In this document: positions 52,977-62,701 of the stretch, piece by piece
How positions within the stretch are numbered: the stretch's first letter is position 1
How the letters are laid out: the number at the start of each line of letters is the position of its first letter
DNA from: Fusobacterium mortiferum
GTDB taxonomy: Bacteria > Fusobacteriota > Fusobacteriia > Fusobacteriales > Fusobacteriaceae
Assembly: GCF_016900045.1 (NCBI RefSeq)
Contig: NZ_JACSNP010000005.1
Location: 62,001 to 126,000, forward strand
DNA length: 64,000 bases
Reading direction: 5' to 3'
Position numbers and translations under genes: made by a program
The notes under the pieces: model-generated
Databases searched by the model: none
Told to the model about the DNA's origin: nothing
What the model saw: only the letters and a program-made list of their open reading frames with translations

Positions 52977-53021
52977 AGGAAAATCAAGAGTAATTTAAAG
53001 ATAAACACTCTCAATTTTCCT
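52977..53021 (-). terminator. terminator after the fumarase genes
   Basis: On the minus strand AGGAAAATTGAGAGT pairs with ACTCTTGATTTTCCT and six Ts follow. Confidence 0.85.
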
Positions 53022-53046
53022 AAAATTTAAAATAATAATTTAGTTA

Positions 53047-53604
53047 TTACTTATCAAGTCTATTCCACTTAGCTTGTCCCTCTTGGTAAAGATCCCCTCC
53101 ATAGATATCGTTGATAACTATAGCAGGAAAATCTACTACCTCAAGTCTTCTTAAAGCTTCAGCACCTAAATCTTCATATGTTATCAGCTCTGATTTTTTT
53201 ATAGATTTAGCTATAAGGGCAGCAGCTCCTCCAACAGCAGCAAAATATACAGCTTTTTCAGAAACCATAGCATCTCTAACCTCTTTAGATCTAGCTCCTT
53301 TACCAATCATTCCCTTTAGTCCAACATTTATTAGAGCAGGAGCATAGGCGTCCATTCTATAACTAGTTGTTGGACCAGCACTTCCTATAGGTTTTCCTGG
53401 TTTAGCTGGAGTAGGACCAACGTAGTATATTATTTGTCCTTTTATGTCAACAGGAAGTTCCTTTCCTTCTTCAAGTAGTTTTACAAGTCTAGCGTGAGCA
53501 GCATCTCTTGCTGTATATATTACTCCAGTTATCTTAACAGAATCACCAGCTTTTAATTTAGCTATATCTTCATCTTTTAAAGGTGTTGTTAAATGGTATT
53601 CCAT
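53047..53604 (-). CDS. fumarate hydratase (class I) beta subunit
   Basis: The 185-aa subunit corresponds to the C-terminal domain of class I Fe-S fumarase: [66 protein letters not shown], and [15 protein letters not shown]. It partners the alpha subunit to interconvert fumarate and malate; a related L-tartrate dehydratase has the same layout, so that alternative remains. ATG 53604 follows AAGGAGGAAATAGAT; the longer frame to 53661 would run through the end of the alpha gene. Confidence 0.93.
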   Translation of the reverse strand: MEYHLTTPLKDEDIAKLKAGDSVKITGVIYTARDAAHARLVKLLEEGKELPVDIKGQIIYYVGPTPAKPGKPIGSAGPTTSYRMDAYAPALINVGLKGMIGKGARSKEVRDAMVSEKAVYFAAVGGAAALIAKSIKKSELITYEDLGAEALRRLEVVDFPAIVINDIYGGDLYQEGQAKWNRLDK

Positions 53605-53624
53605 ATCTATTTCCTCCTTAGTAA

Positions 53625-54467
53625 TTATAACTCGACTTCTTTGTGTCTGGCAGCATGGCAATTAATATTTATAGCAACAGGTAGGGCAGCTATATGGCAA
53701 GGGAAGGTATTGACTTTTACAGCTAAGGCAGTGGTAATTCCTCCTAATCCTAAAGGACCAACTCCTGTTTTATTTACTAACTCAAGTAACTCTTCTTCAA
53801 GTTTTTTTGCTATTGGATCTGAAGTAACATCATTTATATCTCTAAGAACAGCTTCTTTGGCAAGAAGAGCAGCTTTTTCAAAGTTTCCTCCTATCCCAAC
53901 ACCAATAATTATAGGGGGACAAGGATTTCCTCCAGCATTTTTAACTGTTTCAACTACTAATTTTTTTATTCCCTCTACTCCATCAGAAGGTTTTAACATC
54001 TTTAAGGCACTCATATTTTCAGAGCCTCCTCCTTTGGGAGCAACAATTATTTTTACTTTATCTGAGTTTGGAGTAAGTTTAGTATGAATTATAGCAGGAG
54101 AGTTATCCTTAGTATTAACTCTATCTAAAGGGTGTCTAACTACAGATTTTCTAAGATATCCTTTGTCATAACCTCTTCTTACTCCTTCATTTATAGCCTC
54201 ATATATATCTCCATTAATTTTAACATCTGTACCAATCTCTAAGAAAACAACGACAATACCAGTATCTTGGCACATAGGAACCTGTTCATTCATAGCAATT
54301 TCATCATTTTCTATGATCTGTCCTAGAATATTTTTTCCTACTTCTGATTCCTCTTTTTCATAAGCTTCTTTAATTTTGTTTAAAACCTCTTGACCGATAA
54401 AATAGTTCCCCTCAATACAAAGTCTCTCCACTTCATCAGTAACCTTTTTTAAATCTAATTCTTTCAT
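53625..54467 (-). CDS. fumarate hydratase (class I) alpha subunit
   Basis: The 280-aa subunit carries the iron-sulfur cluster of oxygen-labile class I fumarase. The conserved cysteines lie in [30 protein letters not shown] and [21 protein letters not shown]. The order alpha then beta, with 20 bases between the chosen coding ends, is the standard two-gene form found in many anaerobes. AGGTGGTTTTTCA-type ribosome site. Confidence 0.94.
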   Translation of the reverse strand: MKELDLKKVTDEVERLCIEGNYFIGQEVLNKIKEAYEKEESEVGKNILGQIIENDEIAMNEQVPMCQDTGIVVVFLEIGTDVKINGDIYEAINEGVRRGYDKGYLRKSVVRHPLDRVNTKDNSPAIIHTKLTPNSDKVKIIVAPKGGGSENMSALKMLKPSDGVEGIKKLVVETVKNAGGNPCPPIIIGVGIGGNFEKAALLAKEAVLRDINDVTSDPIAKKLEEELLELVNKTGVGPLGLGGITTALAVKVNTFPCHIAALPVAININCHAARHKEVEL

Positions 54468-54712
54468 TGAAAAACCACCTTTCTTTTAAAAGTTTTGGAA
54501 AAGCTAATTGTTATCTCTAATACAATCATACCACAAAATGTACTTATTTTAAATAGCGAAGTCAATAGAATTTTAAAATAATCAATGTAAAAAAGATTGA
54601 TGAAATATATAATAAAGAGTTTTCAAAGAAGTTAAATTTTATTTAAATTTTTAATTTTTAAATGATATAATAAAAAAATACAATATAATAATATTAGAAA
54701 AGAGGTTAAAAA
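54468..54712 (+). other. divergent intergenic region upstream of the AlaX gene
   Basis: This 245-base AT-rich stretch separates the fumarase operon (minus) from the alaX-like gene (plus). TATAAT boxes at 54666-54671 and 54684-54689 are candidate -10 elements without clear -35 boxes; nothing else is recognisable. Confidence 0.5.
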
Positions 54713-55837
54713 ATGAGAGTGTTAGTAAAAAAGTGTGAAAAGATAAAAGATGGATATATTTTAGAACTAGAACCCAATGGAGCTTTTTATATAGATGGAA
54801 AGGGAGGACAACTTGGAGATAGAGGAAGTATAGGGGAGGCTAAAGTTATTGAAGTTAAAGAAAATGGAGTTGTTGTAGACAGAGAACTTGAACTTCAGGA
54901 GTATGAGATAGAGATAGATACACAAAGACAAGAGGATATAGCTTGTCAACACACTTCTCAACACATATTTTCAGCTTTAGCTTACAATATATATGGATTA
55001 AATACAGTAGGTTTTAGAATGGCAGAGGAGTATACGACTGTAGATTTAGACTCTAATACAATAACAGATGAGATTGTAGTTGACTTAGAAAATAGAGTTA
55101 ATGAAGTCATAAGAGAGGGAAAAGAACTAAAAATATTTATTATGGATAATGATGAAGCAAGAAGTATAGAAGGACTTCGTAAAGCAATTAAGGAAAAAGT
55201 CACTGGTGATGTAAGATTTGTAGAGATACCTGAGATTGATTTAGGGGCTTGTGCTGGGTTTCATGTAAAGAATACTAAGGATATTCAACTATTTAAAATT
55301 ATAAATCAAGAAAAAGTAAAAGGAAATTATACAAGATTCTATTTTATTGCAGGAAAAAGAGCTATAGAGGATTACTCTAATAAGCATAAATTATCAAGAG
55401 AGTTGTGTCAAATTTTTAGTTGTAAAGATAAAGAGATAATAGAGATGGTAGATAAAAGTATTGGAGAAAAGAGAAAGGTAGAGAGTGAATATAAAAATTT
55501 AGCTTTGCAATATAGTGAGCTTTTAGCAACTAAACTTTTAAAGGAGAGTAAAAAAATAGGGAAGTATCAACCAATTTTCTATTTTGGTGATAGTAGTGTT
55601 GCACAATTTTTAGTAAAATATATGAGAGATAATAACATTCTTCTCACAGGAAGTGGAAGTAATTTTTCAATATCAGCTCAAGAGTTTGATTGTAAAGAGT
55701 TTATAAAATTTTTGACAAATAAATACTCAAATATAAAAGGTGGAGGAAATCAGAGTAAAGGAAATTTTAAAGGGGAGATAAAAGAGAGTGAGGTAAAGGG
55801 TATTTTACTTGATTATTTAAAAAGTTCTACTCTCTAA
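54713..55837 (+). CDS. alanyl-tRNA editing protein, AlaX type with DHHA1
   Basis: The 374-aa protein matches the editing part of AlaRS plus a DHHA1 domain. The zinc-binding H-x-x-x-H is CQHTSQHIFSAL (His residues near 80-84), the second site is IDLGACAGFHVKNTKDI, and TFYPEGGGQ-like positions are filled by FYIDGKGGQLGD. The C-terminal third fits DHHA1 (STGSGSNFSIS, NKYSNIKGGGNQSKGNFKG). It should hydrolyse Ser- or Gly-tRNA-Ala in trans. No catalytic AlaRS part is present. Confidence 0.9.
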   Translation: MRVLVKKCEKIKDGYILELEPNGAFYIDGKGGQLGDRGSIGEAKVIEVKENGVVVDRELELQEYEIEIDTQRQEDIACQHTSQHIFSALAYNIYGLNTVGFRMAEEYTTVDLDSNTITDEIVVDLENRVNEVIREGKELKIFIMDNDEARSIEGLRKAIKEKVTGDVRFVEIPEIDLGACAGFHVKNTKDIQLFKIINQEKVKGNYTRFYFIAGKRAIEDYSNKHKLSRELCQIFSCKDKEIIEMVDKSIGEKRKVESEYKNLALQYSELLATKLLKESKKIGKYQPIFYFGDSSVAQFLVKYMRDNNILLTGSGSNFSISAQEFDCKEFIKFLTNKYSNIKGGGNQSKGNFKGEIKESEVKGILLDYLKSSTL

Positions 55838-55892
55838 AAATAACAGAGTAAAACAAAACTAAAATAAATTACTAGTATACATTCCTTTAATA

Positions 55893-55921
55893 TTGTGTTT
55901 ACTATGAAAGTATGATATAAT
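55893..55921 (+). promoter_or_regulatory. promoter of rlmN
   Basis: TTGTGT at 55893-55898 and TATAAT at 55916-55921 are separated by 17 bases. Confidence 0.55.
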
Positions 55922-55954
55922 GTATCGTTAAATAAAAGCTTTATGGAGGAAATA

Positions 55955-57013
55955 ATGTCAGAAAGAATAAATTTATTAAATCTTAACCAAAAGGAATTAG
56001 AAGAGTTTTTAGTATCTCTTGGAATGAAAAAGTTTTATGGAAAACAACTTTTTAACTGGTTACATAAAAAAATAGTTAGAGATTTAAATGAAGTAACAAA
56101 CCTTTCTTTAAAAGATAGAGAGTTACTTATGGAGAAAGCTTATATCCCATTTTTAAATCTATTAAAACATCAAGTTTCTAAAATAGATAAAACAGAGAAA
56201 TTTTTATTCCAATTAGAAGATGGAAACACTATAGAAACAGTTTTATTAAGACACAAAGATAAAAGAAACACTCTTTGTATCTCATCACAAGTTGGATGTG
56301 CTGTAAAATGTGCTTTTTGTGCAACAGGACAAGGGGGATTTGTAAGAGATTTAAATGTAAGTGAGATTATCAACCAAGTATATACTGTAGAGAGAAGACT
56401 TGTGAAACAGGGAGAAAACTTAAACAATATCGTATTTATGGGAATGGGAGAACCACTTTTAAATCTAACTAATGTTTTAAAAGCACTAGAAATATTATCA
56501 AATGAAAATGGAATAAATATTTCAAAAAGAAAGATTACAATCTCAACTTCTGGAATTGTTCCAAATATAGAGAAAATACTGTTAGAAAAAACTCATGTGG
56601 AGTTAGCTGTATCACTTCACTCTGCTATTAATGAAAAAAGAGATGAGATCATACCTATAAATAGAAGATATCCATTAGAGGATTTACATGCAGTATTACA
56701 AGAGTATCAAAGACAAACTAAGAGAAGAATTACATTTGAATATATTTTAATTAATAATTTCAATGTTTCTGAAGCTGATGCCAATGCCTTAGCAGATTTT
56801 GTACATGATTTTGACCATGTTGTTAATCTAATACCTTGTAATCCAGTAGAGGGAACAGATTTAACAAGACCATCTGATAAGAAAATAGAAAGATTTGTAA
56901 ACTTCTTACAAAATGTAAGAAAAGTTAATGTAACTATTAGAAGAGAAAAGGGAACAGATATAGATGGAGCTTGTGGACAATTGAGACAAAAAAATAAAAA
57001 TACTACTAAGTAG
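55955..57013 (+). CDS. rlmN: dual-specificity RNA methyltransferase RlmN
   Basis: The 352-aa radical SAM enzyme methylates C2 of A2503 in 23S rRNA and of A37 in some tRNAs. The cluster motif is [22 protein letters not shown] (C-x-x-x-C-x-x-C), followed by [27 protein letters not shown] and the C-terminal [19 protein letters not shown] with the catalytic cysteine. ATG 55955 follows GGAGG; the upstream ATG at 55943 overlaps that site. pbp1A follows after nine bases. Confidence 0.96.
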   Translation: MSERINLLNLNQKELEEFLVSLGMKKFYGKQLFNWLHKKIVRDLNEVTNLSLKDRELLMEKAYIPFLNLLKHQVSKIDKTEKFLFQLEDGNTIETVLLRHKDKRNTLCISSQVGCAVKCAFCATGQGGFVRDLNVSEIINQVYTVERRLVKQGENLNNIVFMGMGEPLLNLTNVLKALEILSNENGINISKRKITISTSGIVPNIEKILLEKTHVELAVSLHSAINEKRDEIIPINRRYPLEDLHAVLQEYQRQTKRRITFEYILINNFNVSEADANALADFVHDFDHVVNLIPCNPVEGTDLTRPSDKKIERFVNFLQNVRKVNVTIRREKGTDIDGACGQLRQKNKNTTK

Positions 57014-57022
57014 GAGGAGGCT

Positions 57023-59227
57023 ATGAAGAAACTTACATACTTAAAAATATTTTTAGTAGTTGTATTTTTAGGGGGAATACTGGCTTCTGGAGCTGTATTT
57101 GGTTTAGTATATAAGTATTATAAGGAGCTTCCAGATATTTCAAACTTAATAGAGGATTATTCTCCCTCTATTCCTACTACTGTTTATGATAGAAAAGGCA
57201 GAGTAATAGATGTCATATCTCGTGAAAAAAGAGAGGTTGCAAAGTTTAGGGAGATACCTCAAAATGTAAAAAATGCTTTTTTAGCTATTGAGGATAAGCA
57301 GTTTTATTCACATCATGGAATACATTTTAAAAGATTGTTAGGAGCTGTAATAGCAAATGTAAGAAGTGGCTCAGTAGCACAAGGAGCTAGTTCATTTACA
57401 CAGCAATTAGCAAGAAATGCTTTTTTATCACATGAAAAGAGTATAGCAAGAAAGATAAAAGAAGCTTTGATAACTTTTGAAATAGAGAGAAAATATACTA
57501 AAGATGAGATTTTTGAGAAATATCTAAATGAGATATATTTTGGTGCTGGAGCCTATGGAGTGAGAACAGCAGCAGAACAATTTTATAGAAAGGATATATC
57601 TCAAATTAATTTGGCGGAAGCAGCTCTACTAGCTGGAATTCCAAATAGACCTGAAACTTACAATCCAACAAGAAAATTGAATAACTCATTAAAGAGAATG
57701 AAATTAATACTTTCAGAGATGTACAAAGATGGAATGATTAGTGAAGAGGAGTATAATAAGGCTTTAAATCATAAATTCTATAATGAGGGAAAATTGCCAA
57801 AAGGTTTTGTAATGGATGAAGATACAACAATAGTTTACAATAAAAGAAGTGAAGTTGAGTATAATGTACCAGATTTTTCAGGACTTGTTGAGAAGTTCTT
57901 GGTGGAAAAATTTGATGAGGATTTAGTATATACTGGTGGATTAAAAGTGTATACAACATTAGATTTAGACATACAAAAGATTGCCAAAGAAACCTTTGAT
58001 AATTATTCTTTCTTTAAAAAAGAGGGAAGAGAGAATTTACAGGGGGGAATGGTAACAGTTGATCCAAACAACGGTTATGTTATATCCCTTGTTGCTGGAA
58101 AAAATTTCAAAGATGGTGGTTTTAATAGAGCTACTATGGCTAAAAGACAAATGGGTTCATCATTTAAACCATTTTTATACTTTACAGCTTTACAAAATGG
58201 ATATGAGTTAAACTCCGTAATAGAGGATAGATATTTACAGTATGGTAAGTGGATACCAAAAAACTACGGAAATAGATATAATAAAAATTTAACACTACTT
58301 ACAGCATTAGATAGATCTGTAAATACAGTTTCTATTCAACTGTTAGATAAGGTAGGGATAAGTACAGTAAAAAGAAATATAGCAAAACTTGATCCTAATT
58401 TAAAAATTCCAGATGATTTAACAGCTTCTTTAGGTTCCTTTGAAAATACTCCACTACAACACGCACTAAATTATAGTGTATTTGCTAATGGAGGATATAA
58501 AATATCTCCAGTTATTGTAACTTCTGTAATTGATAAATATGGAAATACATTATATGAAGAGTTACCTAAAAAAGAAAAGATATATGATAGTTTAGATACA
58601 AGCTTAATAACTTATATGTTAAAAAGTTCTGTAATATTTGGAAGTTCCAGTAGAGCTACTGTTTATGATACAAATAAGAAAAGAATTGAGCAAGGAGGAA
58701 AAACTGGAACTACTAATGAAAATAGAACTCTTTGGTTTGCTGGAATTACACCAAACTATGTAACAACTATCTATATAGGTTACGATAATAATGCACCAAT
58801 AGTAGGGGATGTAAGTGGAGGAAATGGAGTTGCACCTCTTTGGGCTCAATATTATCAAAAACTTGTAGATAATAATCTTTATGATACAAAAGCTAAGTTT
58901 TCTTTCCTAGATAACTATCTAAAAAATGGAGATTTAGTTATGCAAACTTTAGCCCTTAATACAGGATTAAAATTGGATAAGGGAAGAGATTTTGTCATAA
59001 GAAAAGGAAAATTAGAGTTAGAGAGAGATGATAAATATAGTAATGGAATAGCTGGAGTATTTGAAAAAGCAGGTTATAAAACAAAGAGTGATGAAGCAAA
59101 AGAAAACTCTTTTAAAGAAGTAGATCAGATTGAAAATGAGAAGAATAGTATATTACCTTCTCAAGAAAATAAAATACAAAATAGTGGAACAAATGACTCT
59201 TTATTCCAAAGATTATTAGGTAATTAA
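57023..59227 (+). CDS. class A penicillin-binding protein (PBP1A-type)
   Basis: The 734-aa bifunctional peptidoglycan synthase has an N-terminal membrane anchor (residues 7-30), a GT51 glycosyltransferase (AFLAIEDKQFYSHHGIHFKR, GASSFTQQLARNAFL, RKIKEALITFEIE), and a transpeptidase with the S-x-x-K motif MGSSFKPF, SVN, and GGKTGTTNE. The C-terminal tail of about 60 residues is polar and Glu/Asn-rich. It lies directly downstream of rlmN and is closed by a strong terminator. Confidence 0.95.
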   Translation: MKKLTYLKIFLVVVFLGGILASGAVFGLVYKYYKELPDISNLIEDYSPSIPTTVYDRKGRVIDVISREKREVAKFREIPQNVKNAFLAIEDKQFYSHHGIHFKRLLGAVIANVRSGSVAQGASSFTQQLARNAFLSHEKSIARKIKEALITFEIERKYTKDEIFEKYLNEIYFGAGAYGVRTAAEQFYRKDISQINLAEAALLAGIPNRPETYNPTRKLNNSLKRMKLILSEMYKDGMISEEEYNKALNHKFYNEGKLPKGFVMDEDTTIVYNKRSEVEYNVPDFSGLVEKFLVEKFDEDLVYTGGLKVYTTLDLDIQKIAKETFDNYSFFKKEGRENLQGGMVTVDPNNGYVISLVAGKNFKDGGFNRATMAKRQMGSSFKPFLYFTALQNGYELNSVIEDRYLQYGKWIPKNYGNRYNKNLTLLTALDRSVNTVSIQLLDKVGISTVKRNIAKLDPNLKIPDDLTASLGSFENTPLQHALNYSVFANGGYKISPVIVTSVIDKYGNTLYEELPKKEKIYDSLDTSLITYMLKSSVIFGSSSRATVYDTNKKRIEQGGKTGTTNENRTLWFAGITPNYVTTIYIGYDNNAPIVGDVSGGNGVAPLWAQYYQKLVDNNLYDTKAKFSFLDNYLKNGDLVMQTLALNTGLKLDKGRDFVIRKGKLELERDDKYSNGIAGVFEKAGYKTKSDEAKENSFKEVDQIENEKNSILPSQENKIQNSGTNDSLFQRLLGN

Positions 59228-59240
59228 TAGTAAATTATAA

Positions 59241-59286
59241 AAAAGAGAAGTAGTGGTAGATTAATCTACTAATACTTCTCTTCTTT
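59241..59286. terminator. bidirectional terminator between PBP and M24 peptidase genes
   Basis: AAGAGAAGTA and GGTAGATTAATCTACT-type stems give a long hairpin (AAGAGAAGTA ... TACTTCTCTT) followed by T-rich sequence. Confidence 0.9.
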
Positions 59287-59301
59287 TTATGTTGAGATTA
59301 T

Positions 59302-60684
59302 TTATTTTCTAAGGGCTTCAATTTCATCAAAGTATTTAGGCATCTTATCCCCTAATCTTCTTGCTCCGTTGTCTGTTATTAAAAAGTCACCTTCATATCT
59401 CATTCCACCGAAATCTATATATTTTTCAATTTCATCATAATTTAGATATTCAGTAAATTTATTAGCTTCCTTCCATCTTTTAATAAGTTCTGGTATAAAA
59501 TAGATACCAGGTTCAACGGTAAATACGTATCCTGGTTTTAGTTTTCTAGCTAGTCTTAAAGACTTTAATCCGAATTGCATCTCTCTAGGAAAATCTTCAT
59601 ATCCTACATAATTTTCTCCAAGAGCTTCCATATCATGAACATCAAGACCAAGCATATGTCCTAGACCATGAGGGAAAAATATAGCATGAGCTCCAGCTTT
59701 TACAGCCTCTTCTATATTTCCTTTCATAAGACCTCTTTTTTTCATACCCTCAGCAAGAACTTTACAAACTTCTAAATGAACCTCTTTATATGTTATTTCA
59801 GGCTTAATAAGTTCTTCAGCTTTTTCAAACATTTCAATTAAAAGAGAGTAGATATCTCTTTGTCTCTCGGAGAATTTTTTAGAAACTGGGAAAGTTGTAG
59901 TCATATCTCCACAATACCCAGTGTGAGCTCTAGCTCCAGCATCTAACACAATAAGATCTCCCTCTTGTAATGTATTTCCATGATAGTGATTATGTAGTGT
60001 TTGTCCATTCTTTGTGAATATAGTATGGAATGAAGTAGAAGCATTATATTTAGCAGCAACAGCTTCTAGAGCGGCAACTACTTCATACTCCTTCATACCA
60101 GGTTTAGTAACTTTAATAGCTTCTAAGTGCATAGCTCTAGTAATATTTACAGCTTTTTCTATCTCTTCTATTTCTAAAGCAGATTTTATATTTCTTTGTT
60201 CAACTACAGCTCTAATAAGTTTTTCAGAAACATTTATCTCAAATTCAAAAGGATTTAGTTCAAAAGCTTTACTTAGTTGCATAACAGTCTCTGCCCTGTA
60301 TTGTGGTAAGAATAAAAGTTCTCTATTTTCTTCTAAAGCTTTAGTAGCAAATTTTTTAAACTCTGTCATTTCGACAAAATTTTTAACTCCCACATCTTCA
60401 GCAAAAGATTTAAGAAGTTTCTGTTCTCCCATCCACACTATATCATCAAGAGTAAAATCAGTTCCGAAAATATACTCTTGATTGTTGTCTACGTCAATGA
60501 CTCCAATTAAATTTGGTACATTCATACCAAAATAATAAAGAAAACATGAATCTTGTTCGAAATTGTAATCATTGCCTTTATAGTTTCTAGGTGACTCTTG
60601 ATTCCCTGGAAGAATTACAAGTCCACTTTTCAAATTAGTTTTTAATATGTTTCTTCTTTCAATATATATATCTTTACTAAACAT
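59302..60684 (-). CDS. M24 family metallopeptidase, Xaa-Pro aminopeptidase type
   Basis: The 460-aa protein has an N-terminal aminopeptidase P-like domain (LVILPGNQESPRNYKGNDYNFEQDSCFLYYFG) and a C-terminal creatinase/M24 domain with the five metal ligands: IVLDAGARAHTGYCGDMTTTF, FFPHGLGHMLGLDVHDME, VFTVEPGIYFIPELI and GMRYEGDFLITDNG. It removes N-terminal residues before proline in peptides. Length is typical of bacterial PepP. AAGGAGGTAAAG-type ribosome site. Confidence 0.95.
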   Translation of the reverse strand: MFSKDIYIERRNILKTNLKSGLVILPGNQESPRNYKGNDYNFEQDSCFLYYFGMNVPNLIGVIDVDNNQEYIFGTDFTLDDIVWMGEQKLLKSFAEDVGVKNFVEMTEFKKFATKALEENRELLFLPQYRAETVMQLSKAFELNPFEFEINVSEKLIRAVVEQRNIKSALEIEEIEKAVNITRAMHLEAIKVTKPGMKEYEVVAALEAVAAKYNASTSFHTIFTKNGQTLHNHYHGNTLQEGDLIVLDAGARAHTGYCGDMTTTFPVSKKFSERQRDIYSLLIEMFEKAEELIKPEITYKEVHLEVCKVLAEGMKKRGLMKGNIEEAVKAGAHAIFFPHGLGHMLGLDVHDMEALGENYVGYEDFPREMQFGLKSLRLARKLKPGYVFTVEPGIYFIPELIKRWKEANKFTEYLNYDEIEKYIDFGGMRYEGDFLITDNGARRLGDKMPKYFDEIEALRK

Positions 60685-60778
60685 CTTTACCTCCTTAATG
60701 TTTAATTTGTTATATTATTATAGCAAAAATTTATAATAAAAAGAATAGGTTTATTTTATTAAATATAAAAGTAAACTT

Positions 60779-60806
60779 AAAAATAGTTTGATATAAAACT
60801 ATTTTT
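60779..60806. promoter_or_regulatory. 28-base inverted repeat, candidate MarR operator
   Basis: AAAAATAGTTT at 60779-60789 and AAACTATTTTT at 60796-60806 are perfect 11-base arms around GATATA, 28 bases before the MarR start. Confidence 0.6.
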
Positions 60807-60833
60807 GTGATAAACTACTAAAAGGGTGATAGT

Positions 60834-61268
60834 ATGGAAAGTTTAGAGATAAGAAATACACTTTTTAGTTATATGAGTAGAGTACATCATAAGGGAGCTA
60901 GTTATATAGATGAGTTATTGAGAAAAAAAGGGATAAGGAATCTATCCTATTCTCATATTAGAATAATTATAATACTGAGTATTTATAATCGAATATCTAT
61001 GAAAGAGATAAGTGAATTGATAAGTAAGGACAAATCGACAGTTACTACTTTAGTGAACAAGTTGGAGAAATTAGGCTATGTGAAAAAGATTACTTGTCAA
61101 AGGGATAGAAGAGTAACTTATTTAAAACTAGAGGAAAAAGCAGAGGAGATAGTAGAAACAGTTTTTCAAGTAGCCAATCTGTTTCACCAAAAAGTAGAGA
61201 GCATATTAACAAAAGAGGAGATATCTACCCTCTTTATTTTAATGGAGAAATTAATAAAAAATTTTTAA
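60834..61268 (+). CDS. MarR family transcriptional regulator
   Basis: The 144-aa protein has the winged helix of MarR regulators: LSYSHIRIIIILSIYNRISMKEISELISKDKSTVTTLVNKLEKLGYVKKI, then the wing TCQRDRRVTYLKLEEKAEEI. It lies 23 bases upstream of the MATE transporter gene and behind a long palindrome, which suggests autoregulated control of the efflux gene. AAAGGGTGATAGT precedes ATG 60834. Confidence 0.92.
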   Translation: MESLEIRNTLFSYMSRVHHKGASYIDELLRKKGIRNLSYSHIRIIIILSIYNRISMKEISELISKDKSTVTTLVNKLEKLGYVKKITCQRDRRVTYLKLEEKAEEIVETVFQVANLFHQKVESILTKEEISTLFILMEKLIKNF

Positions 61269-61291
61269 AATATTTTGAAGGAGTGGATTAA

Positions 61292-62668
61292 ATGGAAAAG
61301 AAACATCAATTGATGGGAACAGAAAAAATTACAAAGCTTTTAGTTCAATTTTCACTTCCAGCAATAATAGGTATGTTGGTGAATGCCCTATATAATATTG
61401 TAGATAGAATATATATAGGAAATATTGAAAATGTAGGACATATAGCAATAGCAGGTGTGGGAATAACCTTTCCAGTTGTTATTTTTGTATTTGGTTTCTC
61501 TATTCTAATAGGATTAGGAGCGGCTACAAATGCCTCTCTAAATTTAGGGAGAAAAAAGAAAGAGGAGGCAGAAAAATTTTTAGGAGTAGCAGTATCTTTT
61601 GGATTTATTGTATCATTGATTTTAATGGTGCTTGTTTTATGGAAACTGGAATGGTTAGTAAATATACTTGGTGGAAGTGATAAAACTGGAATATATGCAG
61701 CTCAGTATTTAAAAATCTTAGCCTATGGTTTTCCAGCTGCGGTAGTAGGATATGTAGCAAACGCTTCTATTCGTTCAGATGGAAACCCTAAGATGGCAAT
61801 GGCAACTTTACTGATAGGAGCTATAACTAATATTGCCTTAGATCCAATATTTATTTTCTATCTTAAAATGGGAGTAAAGGGAGCAGCTTGGGCAACTATA
61901 ATATCTCAGTACGTATCAGGAATCTGGGCTATATACTATTTTACTTCTAAATTCAGTGGAATGAAACTATATTTAAAAAATTTAAAGTTAGATTTTGGAA
62001 AGATAAAGAGTATTTCATCATTAGGAAGTGCTCCCTTTGCTATTCAAATAGGAGCAAGTGTAGTAAATTACACATATAATAACACATTGAAAATATATGG
62101 TGGAGATACAGCTATAGGTGCTATGGCAATTGTACAAGCTGTAATAACTTTTATCTCTATGCCAATTTTTGGAATAAACCAAGGGCTACAACCAATACTG
62201 GGATATAACTATGGGGCAAAACTTTATTCAAGAGTAAAAGAGGCACTTTTCAAAGCTATCTTTGCAGCAACAGTTCTATGTGTAATAGATTTTTTAGCAA
62301 TTCAATTTTTATCTAAATATTTTATCAATATTTTTACTCATGAAAAAGAATTGGTTAGAATAGCTTCTATTGGACTTAGAATTCAAACATTTATGTTACC
62401 AATTGTAGGATTTCAAATAATAGCTTCAATATATTTTCAAGCAATTGGAAAGCCTAAGATGAGTTTTTTTATGAGTTTGACAAGACAGATAATTGTATTA
62501 ATACCGTGTATATTGATAATGTCTAAGCTATTTGGGGTAGAGGGAGTTTGGTTTGCTGGACCAACAGCAGATTTTATTGCTACAGTGGTAACATTTATAT
62601 TTATAAAAATGGAATTAAAACATCTAAAAGAGTTAGAAATAAAAGTTCAACATAAAATAGAAGAGTAA
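61292..62668 (+). CDS. MATE family multidrug/solute efflux transporter
   Basis: The 458-aa protein has twelve predicted membrane segments and MATE features: LLVQFSLPAIIGMLVNALYNIVDRIYIG at the start (conserved in the MepA-like group), and GINQGLQPILGYNYGAK in the second half. It would export cationic drugs or metabolites using Na+ or H+. Coupling to a MarR gene is a frequent arrangement for drug-efflux control. GAAGGAGTGGATTAA precedes the ATG. Confidence 0.94.
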   Translation: MEKKHQLMGTEKITKLLVQFSLPAIIGMLVNALYNIVDRIYIGNIENVGHIAIAGVGITFPVVIFVFGFSILIGLGAATNASLNLGRKKKEEAEKFLGVAVSFGFIVSLILMVLVLWKLEWLVNILGGSDKTGIYAAQYLKILAYGFPAAVVGYVANASIRSDGNPKMAMATLLIGAITNIALDPIFIFYLKMGVKGAAWATIISQYVSGIWAIYYFTSKFSGMKLYLKNLKLDFGKIKSISSLGSAPFAIQIGASVVNYTYNNTLKIYGGDTAIGAMAIVQAVITFISMPIFGINQGLQPILGYNYGAKLYSRVKEALFKAIFAATVLCVIDFLAIQFLSKYFINIFTHEKELVRIASIGLRIQTFMLPIVGFQIIASIYFQAIGKPKMSFFMSLTRQIIVLIPCILIMSKLFGVEGVWFAGPTADFIATVVTFIFIKMELKHLKELEIKVQHKIEE

Positions 62669-62701
62669 TTAAAATTAAAATGTATATATGGGGGTAATAT
62701 A

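Noticed and set aside
52864-53046. Riboswitch ahead of the ABC operon (for example TPP)
   Set aside because: The region is AT-rich and only holds the fumarase terminator; no conserved riboswitch core is visible, so the substrate cannot be inferred.
53593-54087. 164-residue plus-strand frame
   Set aside because: Antisense to the fumarase alpha gene, which has complete catalytic motifs; the reverse frame has no family features.
60014-60481. 155-residue plus-strand frame
   Set aside because: Antisense to the M24 peptidase gene and rich in Ser/Ala from reverse reading of its codons.
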